Shown: in pieces, positions 27,301 through 36,647 of the stretch
How positions within the stretch are numbered: position 1 is the first letter of the stretch
How the letters are laid out: every line of letters begins with the position of its first letter
Source of the DNA: WLWS01 sp965243105
GTDB lineage: Bacteria; Pseudomonadota; Gammaproteobacteria; Eutrophobiales; Eutrophobiaceae
DNA length: 64,000 nt
Direction: 5' to 3'
Assembly: GCA_965243105.1 (NCBI GenBank)
Contig: CBDEUC010000001.1
Span: 186,001-250,000, forward strand
Made by a program: the position numbers and the translations under genes
Notes under the pieces: model-generated
The model's input: the letters and a program-made list of their open reading frames with translations, nothing else
Told to the model about the DNA's origin: nothing
Database searches by the model: none

Positions 27301-28596
27301 ATGGCAGAAAGTAGCAAAAACAACGCTGTTTACATAGTCGATGGCAGCCGAACACCTTACCTGAGGGCACGTGGCGTGCCGGGGCCATTCCATGCCTCGG
27401 ACCTGGCCGTGCAGGCTGGCAGGGCCCTTTTGGCAAGACAAAAATTTGAGCCGGGTGACATTAGTGAAGTCATCCTTGGCTCGACGATGCCGAGCCCGGA
27501 CGAGGCCAATATTGGTCGCGTGGTGGCGCTGCGGCTGGGCTGCGGCAACCACGTACCGGCGTGGACCGTGCAAAGAAACTGCGCCTCGGGTATGCAGGCG
27601 CTTGACAGCGCCCTCGGTAATATCAGGAGTGGTCGAGCGAATATCGTGCTCGCGGGCGGAGTTGACTCGATGAGCCACGCACCGCTGTTGTTCAGTACCG
27701 CCATGGCCACCTGGCTGGGCAACTTCTATGCGGCACGCAGCATGCCGGCGAAATTACAGGCAGTCAGCCGCTTTCGACCTGCACTGTTAAAACCCGTTAT
27801 TGCACTATTAAGGGGACTTACCGACCCCGTTGTAGGCCTGAATATGGGGCAGACTGCCGAGGAAGTGGCGCATCATTTTGGCATTGATCGTACCGCCATG
27901 GATGCTTTTGCGGTGAAAAGTCATCAACGCCTGGCTGCAGCCCATGAACGTGGCGCCCTGGATGAAATCGAAGTCATCTATGACCACAAGGGAAATTTCT
28001 ATGATCATGATGATGGCGTACGCAAGGACAGTTCCATGGAAAAGCTGGCAAAACTCAAGCCGGTGTTTGATCGCGAGTTCGGCATGGTTACAGCGGGGAA
28101 CAGTTCGCAAATCACAGACGGTGCTGCGTGGCTGCTGCTGGCCAGCGAAAAAGCCGTGAAGAAACATGACCTGCCAGTATTGGCTCGACTTGTTGACAGC
28201 GAATGGGCTGCGCTGAAACCGGAAATCATGGGACTTGGACCGGTGCATGCCATGACACCATTAATGAAGAGGCACAAGTTCAAGGTCGAAGACGTGGACT
28301 ACTACGAGATCAACGAGGCCTTTGCCGCCCAGGTGCTGGGCTGCATCGAGGCATGGAAGGATTCGAAGTACTGCCGTGAAGCGCTTCACCTGCGCAGTGC
28401 CTTTGGCGAGATCGACCAGGAAAAACTGAATGTTGATGGCGGGGCAATCGCCCTTGGTCACCCGGTGGGTTCAAGTGGCGCACGAATCGTGCTGCACCTG
28501 TGCAAGGTACTGGAGCAGAATAATGCGAAGCGAGGCGTGGCATCCATCTGTATCGGCGGTGGCCAGGGTGGGGCAATGCTGGTGGAAAGGGATTAA
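27301..28596 (+). CDS. acetyl-CoA C-acyltransferase (thiolase, FadI-like)
   Basis: 431 residues. Degradative thiolase that cleaves 3-ketoacyl-CoA. ATG 27301 is preferred to the earlier in-frame start at 27259, since the homologous N-terminus (NAVYIVDGSRTPYLRARG) begins right after it. The nucleophilic cysteine is in VQRNCASGMQAL (about residue 93), the histidine in ALGHPVGSSGARIV, and the second catalytic cysteine in SICIGGGQGGAM. The trace of FadI-specific insertions and the next gene being a FadJ-type fusion indicate a FadI/FadJ complex. First gene of a three-gene fatty-acid operon. Confidence 0.92.
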   Translation: MAESSKNNAVYIVDGSRTPYLRARGVPGPFHASDLAVQAGRALLARQKFEPGDISEVILGSTMPSPDEANIGRVVALRLGCGNHVPAWTVQRNCASGMQALDSALGNIRSGRANIVLAGGVDSMSHAPLLFSTAMATWLGNFYAARSMPAKLQAVSRFRPALLKPVIALLRGLTDPVVGLNMGQTAEEVAHHFGIDRTAMDAFAVKSHQRLAAAHERGALDEIEVIYDHKGNFYDHDDGVRKDSSMEKLAKLKPVFDREFGMVTAGNSSQITDGAAWLLLASEKAVKKHDLPVLARLVDSEWAALKPEIMGLGPVHAMTPLMKRHKFKVEDVDYYEINEAFAAQVLGCIEAWKDSKYCREALHLRSAFGEIDQEKLNVDGGAIALGHPVGSSGARIVLHLCKVLEQNNAKRGVASICIGGGQGGAMLVERD

Positions 28597-28604
28597 GAAC
28601 AGTC

Positions 28605-30638
28605 ATGGCAGAGAAAAAGAAAAAATTTAAACACTGGAATCTTGAAAAGGACAGTGACGATATCCTCTGGTGTCGTCTTGATGTGGCTGGCAAAAGTACC
28701 AACGTGCTTTCCAGCGACGTGCTTGAAGAATTTCGTGACATCGTCACCGGCGTGGAGAGTGACATGCCGGCCGGCCTCGTCATCGCTTCAGCCAAGAATA
28801 GCGGATTTATTGCCGGGGCAAACATAGATGAATTTGCCGGGATCACGGATAAGGACGAGGCATTAAAATATATTACCGAGGTGCATGATCTGTTTAACCG
28901 CCTTGAAAAGTTGTCATGCCCCAGCCTGTCTCTTATCAACGGCTTTTGTCTCGGGGGTGGCCTGGAGCTGGCCATGGCATGTCGTTACCGTGTCGCCCTG
29001 GATGACCCGAAAACAAGGATCGGTCTGCCGGAAGTGATGCTGGGAATACACCCGGGCTTTGGTGGTGTCATGCGCATGATTCGACTTGCCGGGGCGGTGC
29101 AGGGGATCCCTCTCATGCTTGCCGGGCGCACCCTGGATGCACGCAAGAGCAAGAAGGCGGGTCTCGTGGACAAGGTAGTGGCCGGCAGACAGCTGGAACG
29201 TACAGCCTCGCAGATGCTTAAAAAGCAGCCAGCGCCTGGAAAAACGCCGGCCCTGGGTAATCTCTGCAACCTGGCGTTTATCAGGCCACTACTTGCACGC
29301 TATATGCGTGCGCAGCTTGCGAAGAAAGCGCGTCTTGAGCATTACCCCGCCCCCTTTGCGATTATCGATATCTGGGAAAAGCACGGTGGTGACGAGCCGG
29401 CCCTTTTAAAAGCCGAGGCCGAATCGATTGCAGGTCTTTTCCTGACAGAAACATCCCGCAACCTGGTGCGCCTGTTCAAATTACAGGATCGATTGAAAAG
29501 ACGAGACAGTGAAATCGAGTTCCGCGCACAGCATGTGCACGTGATAGGCGCGGGTGTAATGGGTGGTGATATTGCTGCGTGGTGCGCATTACAGGGATGC
29601 ACCGTGACATTACAGGACAGGGAGCCAAAGTACATTGCTCCCGCCATTGGCAGGGCGCATAAGCTGTTCAAGCGTAAGCTGAAGAAACCGAGACTGGTTA
29701 CCGCAGTCATGGATCGACTGGTCCCGGATCACAGGGGTCTCGGGGTAAGCAGGGCGGACGTGATTATCGAAGCCATTATTGAAAACACCGAGGCCAAGGT
29801 GAACCTGTTCAGGGATCTCGAAGCGCGAGCAAAAGAGGACGCGATCCTTGCGACAAATACGTCGAGTATTCCCCTGGATGAAATCAGCAGCGGGCTCGAC
29901 AGGCCGGAACGTCTCGTGGGTATCCATTTTTTTAACCCGGTTGCAAAAATGCAGCTGGTGGAAATCATTCATTCAGGCAAGACTGCCGCTGAATGGGTAG
30001 ATAAGGGTACAGTTTTTGTTCAGCAAATCTCGCGACTGCCCGTTGCGGTATTGAGTTCGCCGGGTTTCCTGGTTAATCGAATATTAACGCCCTACCTGCT
30101 TGAAGCCGTTGCCCTGTGGGAAGAAGGTGTCAGTGGTGAAGAGATCGACAGGGTGGCAAAGAAATTTGGCATGCCCATGGGGCCAGTGGAGCTTGCAGAT
30201 TCAGTTGGGCTGGACATCTGTCTTTCTGTATCACAGAACATGGCAGATACCCTGGACATCAAGGTGCCCGACAAGCTAAAGCAGATGGTTGAAAAAGGGC
30301 ACCTGGGCAAGAAATCAGGGCAGGGCTTTTATCGATATGAAAAAGGAAAGCTGCAGAAGAACAGCAAGGCGGAAACAAGTAACAAGCCTGACCTGGAAGA
30401 CCGGCTGGTTCTACGCATCCTGAATGAGTGTGCGGCGTGTTATGACGAGGGCCTCGTGGCAGATGCGGATCTGCTGGATGCCGGAATGGTATTTGGTACC
30501 GGCTTTGCGCCTTTCAGGGGCGGGCCCCTGCATTACGCCAAATCCAGGGGAATCGAGGATATCGTGAAAAGACTCGAGACACTCGCCGAAAAATACGGAG
30601 AACGTTTTCAACCACACAGGGGCTGGAAGTCGCTATAA
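28605..30638 (+). CDS. enoyl-CoA hydratase / 3-hydroxyacyl-CoA dehydrogenase fusion (FadJ-like)
   Basis: 677 residues. The N-terminal crotonase domain (residues 1-200) has the oxyanion-hole segments GFIAGANIDEFAG and CLGGGLELAMACRYRVA, and PEVMLGIHPGFGG with the catalytic glutamate. The NAD-binding dehydrogenase starts at about residue 310 (VIGAGVMGGDIAAWCAL) and continues with IHFFNPVAKMQLVEI and the C-terminal helical domains. It performs hydration and oxidation of enoyl-CoA. The gene starts 8 bp after the thiolase stop. Its order after the thiolase matches fadI-fadJ rather than fadB-fadA. Confidence 0.93.
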   Translation: MAEKKKKFKHWNLEKDSDDILWCRLDVAGKSTNVLSSDVLEEFRDIVTGVESDMPAGLVIASAKNSGFIAGANIDEFAGITDKDEALKYITEVHDLFNRLEKLSCPSLSLINGFCLGGGLELAMACRYRVALDDPKTRIGLPEVMLGIHPGFGGVMRMIRLAGAVQGIPLMLAGRTLDARKSKKAGLVDKVVAGRQLERTASQMLKKQPAPGKTPALGNLCNLAFIRPLLARYMRAQLAKKARLEHYPAPFAIIDIWEKHGGDEPALLKAEAESIAGLFLTETSRNLVRLFKLQDRLKRRDSEIEFRAQHVHVIGAGVMGGDIAAWCALQGCTVTLQDREPKYIAPAIGRAHKLFKRKLKKPRLVTAVMDRLVPDHRGLGVSRADVIIEAIIENTEAKVNLFRDLEARAKEDAILATNTSSIPLDEISSGLDRPERLVGIHFFNPVAKMQLVEIIHSGKTAAEWVDKGTVFVQQISRLPVAVLSSPGFLVNRILTPYLLEAVALWEEGVSGEEIDRVAKKFGMPMGPVELADSVGLDICLSVSQNMADTLDIKVPDKLKQMVEKGHLGKKSGQGFYRYEKGKLQKNSKAETSNKPDLEDRLVLRILNECAACYDEGLVADADLLDAGMVFGTGFAPFRGGPLHYAKSRGIEDIVKRLETLAEKYGERFQPHRGWKSL

Positions 30639-30662
30639 CTGCTTATACGGATCAAACATAAC

Positions 30663-32456
30663 ATGGCTGTTGCAGAACATATCATCGGACCGGAATCCGC
30701 CACTACGATTCCCCAACTATTCCTCGAGCGTGTAAAGCGTTCCGGGGAAGAAACCGCCTATCGTTTTTTTGATGCCCTGAACGGCATCTGGAGCGACATG
30801 TCATGGAATGCCGTGGCAAGGGAAGTGGCCCGCTGTCGTTCGGCCCTGGCCGCGGAAAAACTGTTGCCGGGCGACAAGGTTGCCATCATGGCCCGCAATT
30901 CCCGCTTCTGGGTTATTTTTGACCAGGCTGCGATGTCACTCGGACTGGTGGTCGTACCTCTTTATACGGAGGACAGGGGAGACAACGTTGCCTACATACT
31001 CGAACATGCCGAGGTAAAACTCCTTGTCATCGGTGGTGATGAACAGTGGCAAACCATCGGCGATAGTATTCAGCCTTTATCGCAGCTGAAAAAGATCATC
31101 AGTATTGCAGAGTGTGAAAATGTGAATGACAAGCGGTTTGCCCAGATGGGCACCTGGCTGCCTGTTGAGTACGAAGATGTTCCCCTGCCAACACTGGGTC
31201 CCGATGAACTCGCTACCATTGTCTATACCTCCGGCACGACCGGGCGTCCCAAGGGTGTCATGCTGAGCCACCGCAATATACTAAGCAATGCCTACAGTGG
31301 CCTGCAGGCCTTTGAAGTGAATGCCGGCTATGTCTACCTGAGCTTTCTTCCACTGTCCCATACCCTCGAGCGCACGGTAGGTTATTACCTGCCGATGATG
31401 TGTAGTGCGATCGTCGCGCATGCGCGGGGTATACCGGAACTTGCCCGGGACCTGCAGGTGATTCGTCCCCACGGCATGATTTCCGTGCCACGAATTTATG
31501 AACGGGTTTATGCACGGATAAAGGAAAACCTGCTGCAAAAATCAAGGGTCGAGCAAAAGTTATTCCATCTCGCCGTCGATGTTGGCTGGCAGCGTTTTGA
31601 GTATTTGCAGGGCAGGCGGCGCATGCCGCCACTGTTATTCCTCTGGCCGATGCTGAAAAAACTGGTGGCCGACAAGCTGGTTCAAAGACTCGGAGGCAGG
31701 CTCAAGATTGCAATAAGTGGTGGAGCGGCATTGTCACCGGAGATTTCAAAAGTGTTCGTCGGCCTCGGTGTACCCGTATACCAGGGTTATGGCCTTACCG
31801 AGGCGAGTCCGATTATCAGTTGTAATAACCCGGAAAATAATATCCCGGCCAGCATCGGTGTGGCAGTACCGGATGTGGAGGTGATGATTGGTGAGGACGA
31901 GGAACTTCTTGCCCGTGGCAGCAACGTCATGCTGGGTTACTGGAAGAACCAGGAAGCCACCGACGAGGTTATTGATGCAGATGGCTGGTTGCATACCGGC
32001 GACAAGGCTCGAATTGAAAAGGGCTTTATCTATATCACTGGCAGGATCAAGGAGATCATTGTGCTGGCAAATGGTGAGAAAATCTCCCCGGTTGACATGG
32101 AGCTGGCAATCCTTAATGACGGCCTGTTCGAGCAGGTAATGATAATCGGGGAAGCCCGCCCCTGCATGGTAGCGCTAACTGTGCTTAACCTTCACCGTTG
32201 GAAACAGTTGGCAAGAGAACATGGTGTCGCTGACAAGGATATGAATGATAGTGCCTGTGAAGAAATCATCCTGGAAAGGCTGTCAAAATGTTTGCATGAC
32301 TTTCCCGGTTATGCACAGGTTTATCATCAGCACAGCAGCACCGAGCCCTGGACCGTTGAAAATGGCCTGCTCACTCCGACCATGAAAATGAAACGCAGGC
32401 AAATCGGCGAACACTTTGCCACAGAGATCGAGCAAATGTACGAAAGCCATGGCTGA
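30663..32456 (+). CDS. long-chain acyl-CoA synthetase (AMP-forming)
   Basis: 597 residues of the ANL adenylating superfamily. The P-loop is YTSGTTGRPKGVMLSH (about residue 188), A5 is YQGYGLTEASPIISCN, A7/A8 is GWLHTGDKARIEKGFIYITGRIKE and the C-terminal catalytic lysine region is LTPTMKMKRRQI. Domain pattern is closest to the FAA1/fadD15-like long-chain group. It activates fatty acids to acyl-CoA for the thiolase and hydratase/dehydrogenase encoded just upstream. Last gene of the operon, converging with the next gene at 11 bp. Confidence 0.92.
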   Translation: MAVAEHIIGPESATTIPQLFLERVKRSGEETAYRFFDALNGIWSDMSWNAVAREVARCRSALAAEKLLPGDKVAIMARNSRFWVIFDQAAMSLGLVVVPLYTEDRGDNVAYILEHAEVKLLVIGGDEQWQTIGDSIQPLSQLKKIISIAECENVNDKRFAQMGTWLPVEYEDVPLPTLGPDELATIVYTSGTTGRPKGVMLSHRNILSNAYSGLQAFEVNAGYVYLSFLPLSHTLERTVGYYLPMMCSAIVAHARGIPELARDLQVIRPHGMISVPRIYERVYARIKENLLQKSRVEQKLFHLAVDVGWQRFEYLQGRRRMPPLLFLWPMLKKLVADKLVQRLGGRLKIAISGGAALSPEISKVFVGLGVPVYQGYGLTEASPIISCNNPENNIPASIGVAVPDVEVMIGEDEELLARGSNVMLGYWKNQEATDEVIDADGWLHTGDKARIEKGFIYITGRIKEIIVLANGEKISPVDMELAILNDGLFEQVMIIGEARPCMVALTVLNLHRWKQLAREHGVADKDMNDSACEEIILERLSKCLHDFPGYAQVYHQHSSTEPWTVENGLLTPTMKMKRRQIGEHFATEIEQMYESHG

Positions 32457-32467
32457 CAGCCATTGAA

Positions 32468-33112
32468 CTAGCGGCTGCTTGTACTTATTTTTGCCAGCGG
32501 CATCGCCTGCTCTTCAAACATGCTCCAGATTTTTTCGTAGGCAATACGAGTTGTTTGTGGAGGAGGGTATTCACGTCTTGGAAGAATTGATTCAGGCGGC
32601 TGTGGTTTAATCTCAACCAGCCTGAATGTGATCATTACTTCGATACCGTTATCGGATTCCAGCATGGTCACGGTACCATGAATTTCCAGGCCATCCGGTT
32701 GTAATGAAGCTGCAAGTCGACCTTTAAGACCAAGATGCTTGTGCGCGATATCCTTCATCAGGGGTTCATCAGCTTTCTTGCCGCGACGCCATTCCTGTTC
32801 GCTGAATGGAGCGTCGGCCGCACTAACCACGTATAGATAATAATCCGATTCGGTATTAATGGGTTTGAAACCCAGTTTGCGCAACACCTGCAGCATGTTT
32901 TTCATTGCGACATCGCGGGGCAGGTTGTAATGACGGGTACCAATATCGTCAAGAACGCCCTGGTAACCTTTTTTCCATTCAGAGTTAAGCTCTTCCATCA
33001 GGGCTGCCAGCTTGGGATCTGTTACATCCGGTTTGCACTGTTTGTTTGCTCCCATTAAAAAGAGACAACAAAGCAGGATGCCAATCGTGCTGAACCTGGG
33101 TTTTTTTATCAT
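32468..33112 (-). CDS. exported protein downstream of Ser/Thr kinase, unknown
   Basis: 214 residues from ATG 33112; a GTG at 33121 overlaps the kinase stop (GTGA) and is an alternative start adding three residues. The N-terminus is a signal peptide (IGILLCCLFLMGANKQC); a cysteine follows but it is not in a standard lipobox. The mature protein has two probable alpha/beta halves (VLRKLGFKPINTESDYYLYVV and GLEIHGTVTMLESDNG). I do not recognise the family. Tight coupling to the kinase gene suggests shared function at the envelope. Confidence 0.65.
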   Translation of the reverse strand: MIKKPRFSTIGILLCCLFLMGANKQCKPDVTDPKLAALMEELNSEWKKGYQGVLDDIGTRHYNLPRDVAMKNMLQVLRKLGFKPINTESDYYLYVVSAADAPFSEQEWRRGKKADEPLMKDIAHKHLGLKGRLAASLQPDGLEIHGTVTMLESDNGIEVMITFRLVEIKPQPPESILPRREYPPPQTTRIAYEKIWSMFEEQAMPLAKISTSSR

Positions 33113-33117
33113 GTGAA

Positions 33118-35175
33118 TCACCGGTTTCTCGTGGCCAGTTCGTTGGCAAGGGCAGCCGCCTGCGCCAGTTGTTCAGATTGCAGGCTGGCCTCGGTTTCAT
33201 TTCGAATTGCAGCTACCTTGTAAAGGCCATTACGTTCTGCAACCAGGAACCAGGTGTAGGCAAGGAATGGATCTTTTATACCATTTATACCGTTAAGGTA
33301 CATGTTGGCCAGGGCCACCTGTGCATCGGTTTGACCCTGCCAGGCCGCATTACGCATGTGCGTGAGTGCCATGTTGTTATTGGCGAGTATGCCGCGGCCT
33401 TCATGATAAAATTTGCCAAGCTGGTAATGCGCATCTGCATTTCCGCCTGCGGCCAGGGGTTTTAGCAAGCTTACCGCCTGTTCAAAATTTCCGGCTGCTA
33501 TGGCATCTTCTACGGGCTTCATCGGGTCCTGTTTCGCAACCTGCTTTGCGCTTTCTTTGACCTCGGGTTCATTCGCAAGAGTTGCTCGCGGCGGAAGATC
33601 CTGTTTTTTCTTTGCCGCAGTCTGTGCTTTCAATAATTCTGCCTGTTTCTCTAACGTCTCTGCCTGCTTCCTGCGCTCCAGTTCCGCCGCCAGCTTTTCT
33701 TTCGCTTTTCTTTCCTTCTCCAGCTTCTCAAGGCGTAACTGTTCCTTCTCACGTTCGGCCTTCAAACCTGATAATTCTTCTTTCAGGGTAGCGATCCTGC
33801 GGGCTTCCTCTTCCAGTTGCGATTGCAATACCAGTTTTTCCGGTGATTCCCTTATTTCCACGGGTTCAGGCTCGGTGAGATTCACAGTGCTGGCATCGCT
33901 CACCCTGTTTTCTTCTGTCGCAGTCATCTCCGTAGTGACCGTGTCATTCGATACATCCGCTCCAATTGTCATGGGAGACTCTTTGGCTTCCACGGGGCTT
34001 ACGACTGGCGTCATCGGTGCCGCTTCCTGGCTTACAGTTTCGACAGCACTGCTTGATTTTTCTCTTTCGCTCAGCATTCCTGGAAGAAAAATTCCGGCCC
34101 CGATACCCAGGGCGAAGACTGCCGCGATAAGCGCTGGTACCAGCAATGATTTTTTCGAGTTCTCTTCTCCGGCAGTTTGATCATCACCCGGTTTTTCAAC
34201 ACTTGCACTTGTCTCAACAGCTGCAGCCTGGTGGGATGCTGATGGTTGCGAGACAGTGGGGTTGGTTCTTGTTACTTCCCCAAATTCACTATCCAGCTCG
34301 CGCATAAACGCCGAGGCTGTTTGGGGCCTTTCCTTCTCATTAAATTGAAGAGCGTGGTCAATCGCAGCGAGGAAGCTTTCGGAATATCTACCCTGGCCGG
34401 CAACCTTTGCCGGCACCAGTACGTCCCGGGTACTGCCCAGCATTCCACGACTGCGCTCAATGGCGTCGATGGGTTTGACACCGGCAATAGCCCGGTAAAG
34501 GGTCGCACCCATGCCATAAATATCTGTCCACGGGCCCTGTTGTGCAGCTTCCGAGTAATATTGCTCAATGGGCGCATATCCCGGTGACACCAGGATTGTC
34601 ATGGTTCTTGTTTCCCCGAGCGTGTGACGTGCGGCACCAAAATCCAGTAGAACCGGTTCTCCATCATGTCTTATGTAAATATTGGCGGGCTGAACATCGC
34701 GGTGAATAAAGCCTGATTTGTGGATGGTGTTGAGTCCGTCCAATACTGGCAAGGCGATATCCAGCAATTCTTTCTCAGAGAAGTGTTTTTTTCGTGAAAT
34801 CAGGTCACGCAGTGATTCACCTTCTTCAAATCGCATGACCAGGTAGGCCGTGTTGTTGGCTTCAAACACGGAAAAAACGCGAACAATATTCGGATGATCA
34901 AATTTTGCAAGGGTCCGTGCTTCGTCGAGAAAGCGCTTCAATCCCCACTGGAACTGATCGGCATCTTCGTCGGAGCGAGCCAGGACGCTACCAGGCTCGT
35001 CACGTATCACAATTTCGGCCGGGAAATATTCCTTGATGGCCACCTGCTGATCCAGGTTGGTATCAAGGGCCAGGTAGGTTATTCCAAATCCCCCTTGTCC
35101 AAGGGTTCTTTGGATCTCGTACCAGTGAATCCTGCTCCCGGCAGCAAGCGTATTTTTATGTTGACCTGATTGCAT
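33118..35175 (-). CDS. membrane Ser/Thr protein kinase with coiled coil and Sel1 repeats
   Basis: 685 residues from the ATG at 35175; an in-frame start at 35217 would add 14 residues. The Hanks-type kinase domain (about 15-275) has the Gly loop LGQGGFGITY, the VAIK lysine, HRDVQPAN at about 158 and LDFGAARH. The catalytic-loop Lys of HRDxKPxN is Gln here, while the catalytic Asp and Asn and the DFG Asp are kept. One membrane segment (about 340-365, LVPALIAAVFALGIGAGIF) separates it from a periplasmic Glu/Lys/Arg-rich coiled coil (about 447-525) and a Sel1-like repeat tail (AHYQLGKFYHEGRGI). Likely an envelope-sensing kinase. Upstream is a divergent operator region. Confidence 0.88.
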   Translation of the reverse strand: MQSGQHKNTLAAGSRIHWYEIQRTLGQGGFGITYLALDTNLDQQVAIKEYFPAEIVIRDEPGSVLARSDEDADQFQWGLKRFLDEARTLAKFDHPNIVRVFSVFEANNTAYLVMRFEEGESLRDLISRKKHFSEKELLDIALPVLDGLNTIHKSGFIHRDVQPANIYIRHDGEPVLLDFGAARHTLGETRTMTILVSPGYAPIEQYYSEAAQQGPWTDIYGMGATLYRAIAGVKPIDAIERSRGMLGSTRDVLVPAKVAGQGRYSESFLAAIDHALQFNEKERPQTASAFMRELDSEFGEVTRTNPTVSQPSASHQAAAVETSASVEKPGDDQTAGEENSKKSLLVPALIAAVFALGIGAGIFLPGMLSEREKSSSAVETVSQEAAPMTPVVSPVEAKESPMTIGADVSNDTVTTEMTATEENRVSDASTVNLTEPEPVEIRESPEKLVLQSQLEEEARRIATLKEELSGLKAEREKEQLRLEKLEKERKAKEKLAAELERRKQAETLEKQAELLKAQTAAKKKQDLPPRATLANEPEVKESAKQVAKQDPMKPVEDAIAAGNFEQAVSLLKPLAAGGNADAHYQLGKFYHEGRGILANNNMALTHMRNAAWQGQTDAQVALANMYLNGINGIKDPFLAYTWFLVAERNGLYKVAAIRNETEASLQSEQLAQAAALANELATRNR

Positions 35176-35266
35176 GATGCAGTTTAGCCATAGTTGCAGT
35201 ACCCAGTATCCCCTCAATAATGGATTTTACATCTAATTGTCACACTTAGTCCCTGTAGCTGTAGCC

Positions 35267-35272
35267 AGTATT
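35267..35272 (-). promoter_or_regulatory. possible leftward -10 mirrored from the operator
   Basis: Read on the minus strand this is AATACT, 23 bp outside the left operator site. It mirrors the rightward arrangement and would drive the kinase gene, whose ATG is about 92 bp away. It matches the -10 consensus in only four of six positions, so it is a suggestion. Confidence 0.25.
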
Positions 35273-35294
35273 GGCAATAAAGCCGGAGAATCCT

Positions 35295-35312
35295 ACTTAC
35301 AAGCGTCTTACA
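35295..35312 (+). promoter_or_regulatory. operator-like direct repeat, left site of pair 1
   Basis: ACTTACAAGCGTCTTACA contains two CTTACA hexamers at 35296 and 35307, start-to-start distance 11 bp. Paired direct repeats one helical turn apart are the classic target of SARP/OmpR-type winged-helix activators. An almost identical site in reverse orientation lies at 35394-35411. The likely binder is the regulator encoded at 36648. Confidence 0.65.
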
Positions 35313-35393
35313 TTTTTGCTGGATTTTTACGAGGACGTCAACAAATGTTCATATAAAACAAATATTTATAACTATTTCTTTGTTCCGCTATTT

Positions 35394-35411
35394 TGTAAGG
35401 CGCTTGTAAGT
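35394..35411 (-). promoter_or_regulatory. operator-like direct repeat, right site of pair 1
   Basis: Read on the minus strand this is ACTTACAAGCGCCTTACA, 17 of 18 bases identical to the site at 35295-35312. On the plus strand TGTAAG starts at 35394 and 35405, again 11 bp apart. It ends 23 bp before the predicted -10 at 35434, the position at which an activator would contact RNA polymerase in place of a -35. Confidence 0.68.
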
Positions 35412-35433
35412 ATCCCCCGTTTCCCGGACTTCC

Positions 35434-35439
35434 TAGTAT
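35434..35439 (+). promoter_or_regulatory. predicted activator-dependent -10 (TAGTAT)
   Basis: TAGTAT lies 23 bp after the TGTAAG repeats and 34 bp before the start codon at 35474. The -35 position holds no consensus hexamer, as expected when an activator bound at the repeats substitutes for it. The same arrangement recurs at 39907. Confidence 0.5.
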
Positions 35440-35473
35440 TTGCCCATCAATTCAACGACAGAAGGAGAGAGTG

Positions 35474-35803
35474 ATGAAAAACAAGATCAAAGAGAAGATC
35501 CTGGCAATTGTCCTGGCGAGCCTTGCAGGTCCGGTACATGCGGGTGATGCTGTTGAAGCCTCGATGCAGGCCCTGGGATACACCATGGAAGCGGGTTTCA
35601 AGATGGTATCCGGTGCCGCGGCCATCCCACTGGTGTCGGTGGGTGAAATCGGTGCTGTCAGTGGTGAAATCGGTGCCGAACTAATGGAGGAAGCTGCCAC
35701 TCCACCGGGGCAATACCAGGCAGATGAAGCATTCCCACTTACCGATGAAGTAGTAACTGCCGGTCCCGCCCCTGCTGAACAGTTGAACAATCAAGCACCA
35801 TGA
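35474..35803 (+). CDS. small exported protein, first gene of SARP-linked operon
   Basis: 109 residues from ATG 35474, with GAAGGAGAG about 7 bases upstream (an in-frame GTG sits one codon earlier). A Sec signal peptide ends near VHA|GDAV. The mature part is small and low-complexity: a helix (SMQALGYTMEAGFKMV), a Val/Gly/Ile repeat-like stretch (VGEIGAVSGEIGAEL) and an acidic, Pro-rich tail. No family is recognised. It overlaps the DUF2145 gene by 4 bases (ATGA), so the two are translationally coupled. Confidence 0.75.
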   Translation: MKNKIKEKILAIVLASLAGPVHAGDAVEASMQALGYTMEAGFKMVSGAAAIPLVSVGEIGAVSGEIGAELMEEAATPPGQYQADEAFPLTDEVVTAGPAPAEQLNNQAP

Positions 35804-36627
35804 AATTCAATCCTGCCCGGGTATTACTGCTCCTTTACATGGTCCTGGGTACCAGCGAGGCGATCGCTGGTGCCCAGGTGATCAGGGAGGAGAGGTTTAA
35901 TTACACGCAAATTGCGACACTGGCCAAGGGACTTGAACGTGTCCTGGCCGAAAAGCGCGTGCGAGTCGCGATTATTTCCAGGGTAGGACTGGTGGAAAAC
36001 CTGTTGCCCGAGGGAGTCAACTACTCTCATTCCGGCTTTGCCGTTTATTCAAAAATAAGAACGGCTGATGGCAGGTTAGTACCGGGCTACGCGGTATACA
36101 ACCTGTACCAGGGCGAGAAACGTGATGGTCGCAGTTACCTTGCACAGGACTACCCGGTAGACTACTTCAGCGTAGCCCAGAGACTCGATACGGGTATCGT
36201 TATACCCAATGAAAAACTCCAGTCAGCCCTTTCTCGAACGATTACATCACAGGAATATACTTCGCTGCATAACCCGATATATTCCGTTATTTCCAACCCC
36301 TATAACGCGGAGTTTCAAAACTGTACTGAATTCGTGGTAGATGTGATCTTTTCATCGATCTACCGAACCTTTGACAGGCAACGAATAAAAAAGAATGTCT
36401 CCACCTTTTATAAACCACAGCCGGTTAAATTTGATGGACTGAAACTGGCATTTGCCGAATCCACCATGCCTGATGTTACGACACAGGACCATGACGGACC
36501 GCTTGCGATTGCGACATTTTCCAGTATTGCACGTTTCCTGCTGGATAATGGCATCGCTACCGAAGCTTTCAAGTTTACGGTTGACCCGACTACACTATAT
36601 GGTACAACTGCTCCGTTGCATCTCTAA
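35800..36627 (+). CDS. DUF2145 family exported protein
   Basis: 275 residues. Signal peptide to about residue 22 (TSEAIAG|AQ). The pattern of DUF2145 is clear: RVAIISRVG near the start, SHSGFAVYSKIRTADG, YAVYNLYQGEKRDGRSYLAQDYPVDYF, and FQNCTEFVVDVIF in the centre. The conserved His in SHSGFA and Cys in QNCTEF have the spacing of a papain/NlpC-like cysteine-hydrolase active site, which would make this a periplasmic peptidase or amidase; no activity is established for the family. Coupled to the gene upstream and followed after 20 bp by the regulator. Confidence 0.85.
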   Translation: MKFNPARVLLLLYMVLGTSEAIAGAQVIREERFNYTQIATLAKGLERVLAEKRVRVAIISRVGLVENLLPEGVNYSHSGFAVYSKIRTADGRLVPGYAVYNLYQGEKRDGRSYLAQDYPVDYFSVAQRLDTGIVIPNEKLQSALSRTITSQEYTSLHNPIYSVISNPYNAEFQNCTEFVVDVIFSSIYRTFDRQRIKKNVSTFYKPQPVKFDGLKLAFAESTMPDVTTQDHDGPLAIATFSSIARFLLDNGIATEAFKFTVDPTTLYGTTAPLHL

Positions 36628-36647
36628 ATTCCAGTCATCAAATTGCC

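Noticed and set aside
32449..32463. ATGGCTGACAGCCAT hairpin after the acyl-CoA synthetase
   Set aside because: The loop is a single base and there is no T-run, so it is unlikely to terminate; it is a chance palindrome over the stop codon.
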